Below, one piece after another: positions 54,040 to 61,054 of a stretch of DNA of 64,000 nt. The notes under the pieces are model-generated. The model did not search any database and was not told the DNA's origin. It was given only the letters and a program-made list of their open reading frames with translations. The first letter of the stretch is position 1, and each line of letters starts with the position of its first letter. Source of the stretch: an uncultured Nitrosomonas sp. (GTDB lineage: Bacteria; Pseudomonadota; Gammaproteobacteria; Burkholderiales; Nitrosomonadaceae); the NCBI RefSeq assembly GCF_902826915.1, contig NZ_CADEGP010000004.1, forward strand, positions 1-64,000. The letters are read 5' to 3'. Both the position numbers and the translations under genes were made by a program.

Positions 54040-55269
54040 GTGGCATTCTACGTACAAAAATATGGTGGCACATCAGTCGGAAGTACCGAACGGATCAAGA
54101 ATGTTGCCCGTAGAGTGGCAAAATTTCACTCGCAAGGACACCAGATTGTAGTTGTCGTTTCAGCCATGAGTGGTGAAACCAATCGCTTGATCGCATTGGC
54201 CCACGAAGTACAACAGAATCCTGATCCGCGCGAATTAGATGTAATGGTCTCCACCGGCGAGCAAGTATCCATTTCATTATTAGCAATGGCATTAATGGAA
54301 CTTGATATCAAAGCCAAAAGCTATACAGGATCTCAAGTTAAAATTTTAACTGACAGCACACACACGAAAGCGCGAATATTAAATATTGACGAGGGCAGAA
54401 TCCGGGCTGATCTTGCTGCCGGTTATGTGGTAGTTGTTGCGGGATTTCAAGGTGTAGACGAGCAAGGCAGCATTACAACACTTGGCCGAGGCGGATCTGA
54501 CACTACTGGAGTAGCACTGGCCGCGGCTCTAAAGGCTGACGAATGTCAAATTTATACTGATGTTGATGGAATTTACACGACAGATCCACGTGTTGTAGCA
54601 GAAGCAAGAAGGTTAAACACCATAACCTTTGAAGAAATGCTCGAAATGGCAAGCCTTGGCTCCAAGGTCTTGCAGTTAAGGTCTGTCGAATTTGCTGGAA
54701 AATATAAAGTGAAACTGAGAGTTTTATCGAGTTTTGAGGATGAAGGTCAAGGCACTTTGATTACTTTTGAGGAAGATGAAAATATGGAGCAGGCAGTCAT
54801 TTCAGGGATCGCATTTAATCGCGACGAGGCAAAAATTACTGTATTAGGTGTTCCAGATCATCCTGGCATTGCTTATCAAATTCTTGGACCCGTCGCAGAT
54901 GCGAATATCGATGTGGATATGATCATACAAAACGTAGGTCATGATGGTCTGACAGACTTCTCATTTACTGTTCATCGTAATGAATTTAACAATACGATGA
55001 ATATTTTGAAAGAAAAAATTCAACCTCATATTGGTGCACGTGACGTACTCGGAGGTGATAGAATTGCGAAAGTATCAGTTGTGGGCGTTGGAATGCGCTC
55101 GCATGCTGGCATTGCCAGCAAAATGTTCCGGGTATTAGCAGAAGAAGGAATTAATATACAAATGATCGCCACTTCTGAAATAAAAATATCAGTTGTGGTT
55201 GATGAAAAATATATGGAATTAGCAGTCCGGGTTCTGCACAAAGCATTTGATCTTGAGCAAGCACCCTGA
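54040..55269 (+). CDS. lysC: Aspartate kinase
   Basis: 409 residues from GTG 54040. First step of the lysine/threonine/methionine pathway. Kinase motif [41 protein letters not shown] and DGIYTTDPR, then two ACT domains ([19 protein letters not shown] and [19 protein letters not shown]) for feedback inhibition. Length and layout match the single-function alpha-type LysC. A tRNA-Ser gene follows 57 bp later on the same strand. Confidence 0.96.
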   Translation: MAFYVQKYGGTSVGSTERIKNVARRVAKFHSQGHQIVVVVSAMSGETNRLIALAHEVQQNPDPRELDVMVSTGEQVSISLLAMALMELDIKAKSYTGSQVKILTDSTHTKARILNIDEGRIRADLAAGYVVVVAGFQGVDEQGSITTLGRGGSDTTGVALAAALKADECQIYTDVDGIYTTDPRVVAEARRLNTITFEEMLEMASLGSKVLQLRSVEFAGKYKVKLRVLSSFEDEGQGTLITFEEDENMEQAVISGIAFNRDEAKITVLGVPDHPGIAYQILGPVADANIDVDMIIQNVGHDGLTDFSFTVHRNEFNNTMNILKEKIQPHIGARDVLGGDRIAKVSVVGVGMRSHAGIASKMFRVLAEEGINIQMIATSEIKISVVVDEKYMELAVRVLHKAFDLEQAP

Positions 55270-55326
55270 ACTAAATCTTAGGAATTGATCAAGAAACTAT
55301 CATACGATTGTATTCAATCTATTAAC

Positions 55327-55419
55327 GGAGAGATGGCCGAGTGGTCGAAGGCGCTCCCCTGCTAAGGGAGTATAGGCACAAAAAGCTTATCGAGGGTTCG
55401 AATCCCTCTCTCTCCGCCA
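55327..55419 (+). tRNA. tRNA-Ser (anticodon GCU)
   Basis: 93 nt including encoded CCA (55417-55419). Acceptor GGAGAGA pairs with TCTCTCC; D-arm GCCGAGTGGTCGAAGGC; anticodon loop CTGCTAA with GCT, reading AGC/AGU; a long variable arm typical of class II tRNAs; T-arm GAGGGTTCGAATCCCTC. Probably co-transcribed with lysC or from its own promoter in the 57-bp gap. Confidence 0.97.
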
Positions 55420-55472
55420 AAAAACTCACGACACTGAGTTACCTGATACCGGGGTAAATCCTCAGATTATTA

Positions 55473-55889
55473 TTACGCCTCCTCCACCTTGCCGCGTAGC
55501 GACTTTTTCCGGCCCTGAATCGTTTTTCCTTCCAAACGCCTGATCCTGGATGCCTTTGTTGGTTGAGTGGGTCTGCGTGGTTTCATCTCAACTATGACGC
55601 TGTTGATCATCGCTTGCAGCCGATTAAGCGCGTCTTCCTTGTTCTTGATCTGGCTACGAGACCGCTGCGCCTTGATGATGACAATGCCATCACTGGAAAT
55701 CCGACTATCCTTTAAATTCAACAGCCTTTCTTTGTAAGGTTCTGGCAATGACGACGCATTGATATCGAAACGCAAATGGATCGCGGTCGACACTTTATTC
55801 ACGTTTTGTCCGCCAGCGCCTTGCGAGCGCACGGCCTGGATTTCGATCTCAGTCAGCGGTATAGCAATATTATTCAATAGCATTAACAT
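55473..55889 (-). CDS. arfB: Alternative ribosome-rescue factor (ArfB/YaeJ)
   Basis: 138 residues. RSQGAGGQNVNKVSTAIHLR holds the GGQ hydrolase motif that releases stalled peptidyl-tRNA. The C-terminal basic tail (KPRRPTQPTKASRIRRLEGK then IQGRKKSLRGK) enters the empty mRNA channel. Length fits ArfB, well short of RF1/RF2. ATG 55889 or 55883. Minus strand, 27 bp beyond the nitroreductase-like gene. Confidence 0.94.
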   Translation of the reverse strand: MLMLLNNIAIPLTEIEIQAVRSQGAGGQNVNKVSTAIHLRFDINASSLPEPYKERLLNLKDSRISSDGIVIIKAQRSRSQIKNKEDALNRLQAMINSVIVEMKPRRPTQPTKASRIRRLEGKTIQGRKKSLRGKVEEA

Positions 55890-55915
55890 GATCAGTCACT
55901 CAACTACCACTTCCC

Positions 55916-56518
55916 TTATGATGCGCCTGATTCGTTTGCAATGGGATCAGGCAATCCCTTCGGATATCCAACGATCTGTGACAGCAGCACTTGCTGATCA
56001 TGCGTCAATCCCGGCGCATCGGTAATCGCACCAGCCGCTACCGATGCATACGATTCTCGCTGCCCCACCGGTACGCGGTTCATTCGCGTGTGGTCGGCCA
56101 CGTAAACCAAATCCAGCGGCGCCTCATCGACAAAATCCTGGTAACCGGTAATGCGCCTCAAGTCATCGATCGCCACCAAATGCAGTTCATTGAGAGCCGC
56201 ATCATAGCGGTATGCTCCTGATGGCAATGCTAGAAATACATCAATTTCCTGGGCATTCAGTGCGGAAGGCGTCGTGCACCCTCCATCAGTGCGATTAATG
56301 CCATTGGCTGCCCAGAGCAGATTTGAAAGCAACTGCAAAGACAATGGATTGGATGCAAAATCGCGAGAAGAATGGCGCAGTTTCAATGCCTCCATTAATG
56401 GCAGACCACCGTGTTTCTCGGGTAGCGGCAATGCAATGGATTGTATCGCGTCACCCGTTGCCGGCTTGGGTCGCAACTGCCCCATCATACCCGGTACAAA
56501 TTTGGTTAACGTATTCAT
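55916..56518 (-). CDS. SagB-type nitroreductase, apparently internally deleted
   Basis: 200 residues. Starts normally for SagB/ThcOx-type flavoproteins: LMEALKLRHSSRDFASNPLS, LSNLLWAANGINR, TTPSALNAQEIDVFLAL, MNRVPVGQRESYASVAAGAI. Family members then continue with a QNVYL..AS..GLATV.R stretch of about 28 residues before (A)LGLTHDQQVLLSQ; here GAIT joins straight to DAPGLTHDQQ. The frame is kept. The missing part includes flavin-contact residues, so the protein may be inactive. No signal peptide. Confidence 0.75.
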   Translation of the reverse strand: MNTLTKFVPGMMGQLRPKPATGDAIQSIALPLPEKHGGLPLMEALKLRHSSRDFASNPLSLQLLSNLLWAANGINRTDGGCTTPSALNAQEIDVFLALPSGAYRYDAALNELHLVAIDDLRRITGYQDFVDEAPLDLVYVADHTRMNRVPVGQRESYASVAAGAITDAPGLTHDQQVLLSQIVGYPKGLPDPIANESGAS

Positions 56519-56720
56519 AATAATACCCTATATGCTGTAGACGACAGGATACATGCTTCAATAGCCAAGCCTAATCATTTCTGCAAATTAGACTCTGACT
56601 TCTGAAGCGACTGCAGAAAATTTGAAGTTGTTTAAATTTTATGTCATAAACTTCCGGATAAATTCAATTCAATCGCACCTCTCGCTGTTTATCGCGAGGC
56701 TAAAAGGAAAAAATTCAACC

Positions 56721-58256
56721 ATGGCTAAAGCCAAAGAAGCCAAAACAGAACCCTTGGAAAAGCAGCTCTGGAAAGCTGCCGACAAGTTACGCAAAAACAT
56801 TGATGCAGCGGAATACAAGCATGTGGTGCTGGGACTCATGTTCCTGAAATACATCTCGGATGCGTTCGAGGAATTGTACCACCGGCTCAACGCGGGTGAA
56901 GGTGATTTCGCCGGAGCCGACCCGGAAGATAAGGATGAATACAAAGCAGAGAATGTTTTCTTTGTTCCTGCGGAATCGCGCTGGTCGCATCTGGTGGCAC
57001 AAGCCAAACAACCCGACATCGGCACTTATGTGGATGCCGCCATGGATGCGATTGAAAAAGAAAATTCCTCGCTTAAAGGCGTATTGCCCAAAGTCTACGC
57101 TCGCCAGAACCTCGATCCGACATCACTGGGTGAACTGATCGACCTGATCGGCAATATCGCGCTGGGTGATGCCAAAGCGCGTAGTCAAGATGTGCTCGGT
57201 CATGTGTTTGAATATTTCCTCGGTGAGTTTGCGTTGGCTGAAGGTAAGCAAGGTGGCCAGTTTTATACCCCGCGCAGCATTGTTGAATTGCTGGTAAAAA
57301 TGTTGGAGCCTTACAAAGGGCGCGTATTTGATCCATGCTGCGGCTCCGGCGGCATGTTCGTGCAATCGGAAAAGTTTGTCGAGGAGCATCAGGGCCGCAT
57401 CAACGATATTTCCATTTACGGGCAGGAAAGCAATCAGACCACCTGGCGGCTGGCGAAAATGAACCTGGCCATTCGCGGCATCGACAGTTCGCAAGTGAAA
57501 TGGAATAACGAAGGCTCGTTCCTCAACGATGCCCACAAAGACCTGAAAGCCGATTTCATCATCGCCAATCCACCGTTCAACGTCAGCGACTGGAGCGGCG
57601 AACAACTGCGTGGTGATGCGCGTTGGCAATATGGCACTCCGCCTTCTGGAAATGCCAACTTTGCCTGGCTGCAGCATTTTGTCTATCATTTATCTCCCAC
57701 CGGCATGGCTGGCGTAGTACTCGCCAAAGGTGCACTTACGTCCAAAACCTCCGGCGAAGGAGAAATCCGCAAAAACCTGATCGCCGATGGCAATCTGATC
57801 GACTGCATTGTGAATCTACCTGCCAAGCTGTTTCTGAATACCCAAATTCCTGCAGGACTGTGGTTCATGAATCGTGCGCGCAACAATGGCCACCCGCGTA
57901 AAAATGAAATCCTGTTCATCGATGCGCGTAACCTCGGCCATTTGATCAATCGTCGAACCCTTGAACTGTCTCATGAGGATATCCAGAAGGTTGCCGACAC
58001 TTACCATGCTTGGCGTACTGGTGAAGGAGAATATGCGGATATCAAAGGATTTTGTGCATCCACGTCTATTGAGCGTGTGAAAGAATTGGATTATGTGCTG
58101 ACACCTGGACGCTATGTTGGCTTGCCGGATGAAGAAGATGATTTTAATTTCTCCGAACGATTTGCTTCACTGAAGGCAGAATTTGAGGCGCAGTTGCAGG
58201 AAGAAGCTAAGCTCAATCAGGCGATTGTTGAAAGTTTGGCGAGGGTGAAGGTGTGA
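56721..58256 (+). CDS. hsdM: Type I restriction-modification methyltransferase subunit
   Basis: 511 residues from ATG 56721 (MAKAKEAK); the frame runs back to 56622 without support. HsdM N-terminal helical domain ([20 protein letters not shown]), then N6-adenine methyltransferase: SAM motif [11 protein letters not shown], catalytic NPPF in [12 protein letters not shown], and [15 protein letters not shown]. Methylates adenine in the site chosen by HsdS. First gene of a six-gene operon; overlaps hsdS by 4 bp. Confidence 0.97.
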   Translation: MAKAKEAKTEPLEKQLWKAADKLRKNIDAAEYKHVVLGLMFLKYISDAFEELYHRLNAGEGDFAGADPEDKDEYKAENVFFVPAESRWSHLVAQAKQPDIGTYVDAAMDAIEKENSSLKGVLPKVYARQNLDPTSLGELIDLIGNIALGDAKARSQDVLGHVFEYFLGEFALAEGKQGGQFYTPRSIVELLVKMLEPYKGRVFDPCCGSGGMFVQSEKFVEEHQGRINDISIYGQESNQTTWRLAKMNLAIRGIDSSQVKWNNEGSFLNDAHKDLKADFIIANPPFNVSDWSGEQLRGDARWQYGTPPSGNANFAWLQHFVYHLSPTGMAGVVLAKGALTSKTSGEGEIRKNLIADGNLIDCIVNLPAKLFLNTQIPAGLWFMNRARNNGHPRKNEILFIDARNLGHLINRRTLELSHEDIQKVADTYHAWRTGEGEYADIKGFCASTSIERVKELDYVLTPGRYVGLPDEEDDFNFSERFASLKAEFEAQLQEEAKLNQAIVESLARVKV

Positions 58257-59479
58257 GTGAGTGGAGTGATACTGATTTTGGGAAAATTCCAAAAAATTGG
58301 AATCTAATGAAGATTGCTGACATAAAAGGAATTGATAAACGTTCCATAGCAATGGGGCCTTTTGGTTCAAATATTAAAGCCGAGAATTTCGTATCTAGTG
58401 GTGTTCCCATAATTCGAGGAACAAATCTTAATTATGCTAAATATGTTGCAGGAGTATTTGTATATTTGACCGATGAAAAAGCGGATGAATTGTTGGGAAG
58501 TAATTGTCGGCCAGGTGATTTAGTCTTCACTCACAGAGGCACAATTGGGCAAGTAGGTCTAATTCCCAATAATAAATACGAAAGATATGTTATTTCCCAA
58601 TCAGGAATGAAACTTACAGTCAATCCAACGCTGATAGATAATGAGTATCTCTTCTATTTTTTTAAGTCTGAATTTGGCCAATTCCAAATATTAAAATATG
58701 AATCCCAAGTTGGTGTTCCATCAATAAGTAACCCACTGACTTCTCTAAAGGAAATTGAAATTCCTGTGCCGCCACTTCCAGAACAACGCGCCATCGCCGC
58801 CGTCCTTTCCGGCCTTGACGACAAAATCGACCTGCTGCACCGCCAGAACAAAACCCTCGAAGCTATGGTTGAAACGCTGTTTAGGCAGTGGTTTGTGGAG
58901 GAAGCGGAAAATGATTGGAAGAATGGAGTTTTAAGTGACGAATTTGATTTTACAATGGGACAATCACCACAAGGAACTTCATTTAATCAAGAAGGGTTTG
59001 GTATGCCTATGTTTCAAGGAAATGCTGATTTTGAATTTAGATTTCCTAAAGAACGAGTGTTTACAACAGAACCAACACGCCTTGCCAAAAAATACGATAC
59101 CTTAATAAGTGTAAGAGCTCCTGTCGGCGCTCAAAACATGGCAATAAAGGAATGCTGCATAGGTCGTGGTGTTGCCGCTTTTCGCTATAAATCTAATTCT
59201 GGATATTACACATATACCTATTTCAAACTTCGTTCTTTAATGAAAGAGATTCAACAATTCAATGATGAAGGAACTGTATTTGGATCAATAAGTAAAGGAG
59301 ATTTTGAAGCATTAGAAATAACAATACCGTCAAGAACTATAATTGATAGCTTTGAATCAATGACGAAACCTATAAACGACAAAATTATTGAATCCTGTCT
59401 TCAAATCCAGACCCTCGAAACCCTCCGCGACACCCTGCTCCCTAAACTGATGAGTGGCGCAGTACGGGTGGCCGTATGA
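58253..59479 (+). CDS. hsdS: Type I restriction-modification specificity subunit
   Basis: 408 residues, GTG start overlapping the hsdM stop. Two target-recognition domains (about 1-170 and 215-380), each followed by a conserved helix: [20 protein letters not shown] and its partner [19 protein letters not shown]. The TRDs are AT-richer than hsdM, as usual for fast-exchanging specificity modules. The recognition sequence cannot be predicted. Overlaps the RhuM/Fic gene by 4 bp. Confidence 0.95.
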   Translation: MSEWSDTDFGKIPKNWNLMKIADIKGIDKRSIAMGPFGSNIKAENFVSSGVPIIRGTNLNYAKYVAGVFVYLTDEKADELLGSNCRPGDLVFTHRGTIGQVGLIPNNKYERYVISQSGMKLTVNPTLIDNEYLFYFFKSEFGQFQILKYESQVGVPSISNPLTSLKEIEIPVPPLPEQRAIAAVLSGLDDKIDLLHRQNKTLEAMVETLFRQWFVEEAENDWKNGVLSDEFDFTMGQSPQGTSFNQEGFGMPMFQGNADFEFRFPKERVFTTEPTRLAKKYDTLISVRAPVGAQNMAIKECCIGRGVAAFRYKSNSGYYTYTYFKLRSLMKEIQQFNDEGTVFGSISKGDFEALEITIPSRTIIDSFESMTKPINDKIIESCLQIQTLETLRDTLLPKLMSGAVRVAV

Positions 59480-60402
59480 ATACTCAAGATCAGATTACTA
59501 TTTATCAATCCGCCGATGGCAACGTGCAGCTTGAGGTTACGCTGGATCAAGACACGGTTTGGCTGACTCAGCGCCAGCTATCGTCTTTGTTTGATAAGGA
59601 TGTGCGCACCATCAATGAGCACATTCACAATGTGCTTGCAGAACAGGAACTCGCTGCTGAAGCAACTATCCGGAAATTCCGGATAGTTCAACAGGAAGGC
59701 GAGCGCACGGTCAACCGCGAGATTGAGCATTACAATCTGGACATGATCATTTCCGTCGGTTATCGCGTCAATTCCAAAAAAGGCACGCAATTCCGTATCT
59801 GGGCTAGCAACATTCTCAAGCGCTACCTGGTGCAAGGTTATGCGCTGAATGAACAAAAACTTCAGACGCAACAGCAAAAACTCGCGGATTTAAAACAGGC
59901 GATTGCCTTGTCATCCCGCTTGTTCCGGCAGCAAGACCTGACCGTTTCCGATTCGCAAGGCATCTTGTCGATCCTGGAGCAATACAGCCACGCGCTGACG
60001 GTGCTGGATGATTACGATCATCAGCGTTTACAGGTGACCGAAATCCAGCAAACCGGGCAATGCAGAATTGCCTACGATGAAGCAATCCAGCAAATCCGGC
60101 TGTGGCGTGTACAGGAGAAACTAAGTGGATTGTTCGGCAACGAAAAGGATAATTCCTTCAAAAGCTCATTGGAAACTATTTACCAAACATTTGGCGGCAA
60201 GGAACTCTATCCGAGTATTGAAGAAAAAGCGGCTAATTTACTGTATTTCATCGCCAAGAATCACTCCTTTTCCGATGGCAACAAACGCATCGCCGATAAT
60301 GCCCTGGTTGCGTTTACCTTGCTGATTGCCGAGAGCAAACCCGAGGAAAAAGATACCATGGTGAAAGTCATCATCAATTTGATCAATGGCAATAATTCGT
60401 GA
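59476..60402 (+). CDS. RhuM-Fic fusion protein
   Basis: 308 residues. N-terminal RhuM-like domain (about 1-145: VWLTQRQLSSLFDKDVRTIN, then IRKFRIVQQEGERTVNR, YNLDMIISVGYRVNS) and C-terminal Fic/Doc domain with HSFSDGNKRIADNALVAF, a complete HxFx(D)GNKR active site. Family knowledge: Fic enzymes add AMP or related groups to target proteins. No inhibitory (S/T)xxxE(G/N) motif is obvious, so control might come from the RhuM part or a partner. Inserted between hsdS and the vapBC pair with a 4-bp overlap to hsdS. Confidence 0.9.
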   Translation: MNTQDQITIYQSADGNVQLEVTLDQDTVWLTQRQLSSLFDKDVRTINEHIHNVLAEQELAAEATIRKFRIVQQEGERTVNREIEHYNLDMIISVGYRVNSKKGTQFRIWASNILKRYLVQGYALNEQKLQTQQQKLADLKQAIALSSRLFRQQDLTVSDSQGILSILEQYSHALTVLDDYDHQRLQVTEIQQTGQCRIAYDEAIQQIRLWRVQEKLSGLFGNEKDNSFKSSLETIYQTFGGKELYPSIEEKAANLLYFIAKNHSFSDGNKRIADNALVAFTLLIAESKPEEKDTMVKVIINLINGNNS

Positions 60403-60476
60403 GCAAAGGTTTTCTCTCCTACTTGCTTCCATACACAAGAAAGCGCATCATTCGATGACATATCTGGAGACAAATC

Positions 60477-60683
60477 ATGAGAACCACTATCGTATTGGAT
60501 GATGAATTACTGGAAAAAGCACAAGCCTTAACCCAGGTCCAGGAAAAATCCGCACTGGTTAAAGAAGCCTTGAAAGCCCTGATCGAACGCGAAAGCGCCA
60601 AAAGACTGGCCAATTTAGGTGGCAGCGAACCACAACTGAACGCAATTCCACGCCGACAAACCAGTCAGTCAAAACCTGAATGA
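60477..60683 (+). CDS. vapB: VapB-type antitoxin
   Basis: 68 residues. MRTTIVLDDELLEKAQALTQ is a ribbon-helix-helix start of the VapB2 type; the C-terminal tail (KRLANLGGSEPQLNAIPRRQ) would fold over the toxin. GGAG lies 8 nt before the ATG. Overlaps vapC by 4 bp, the standard coupling. Likely autoregulates its promoter in the 74-bp gap. Confidence 0.92.
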   Translation: MRTTIVLDDELLEKAQALTQVQEKSALVKEALKALIERESAKRLANLGGSEPQLNAIPRRQTSQSKPE

Positions 60684-61054
60684 TTCTGGTCGACACCTCG
60701 GTCTGGATTAACCATCTGCGCGGTAACGATCCCTATTTAGTCCGCCTGCTGACTGAGAACAAAGTATTGTGCCACCCTTTTGTACGTGGCGAACTGGCGT
60801 TAGGCAACTTGCGTCAACGCGCAGAAATTCTGACCGCGCTGGATAACTTGCCGCAAGCCCCTATTGCTTCTACCGATGAAGTGAATTATTTCATTGAACA
60901 ACAGGCACTGATTGGTATGGGCATTGGATTGATCGATGTTCATTTATTAGCTTCAACACAATTATCCGGCAACACCCGATTGTGGACGCAGGATAAGCGG
61001 CTCCTGGCTGCGGCATCACGTCTTAACTTGTCGGCATCTGTTCCCAATGACTAA
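60680..61054 (+). CDS. vapC: VapC-type PIN ribonuclease toxin
   Basis: 124 residues. PIN-domain acids: Asp5 (MILVDTSVWI), Glu near 38 (VRGELALG), Asp in GIGLIDVHLLAS, and Asp in LWTQDKRLLAAA. Mg2+-dependent RNase, usually of tRNA or rRNA, held in check by VapB. Overlaps hsdR by 8 bp, so the toxin gene is embedded in the restriction operon. Confidence 0.93.
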   Translation: MILVDTSVWINHLRGNDPYLVRLLTENKVLCHPFVRGELALGNLRQRAEILTALDNLPQAPIASTDEVNYFIEQQALIGMGIGLIDVHLLASTQLSGNTRLWTQDKRLLAAASRLNLSASVPND

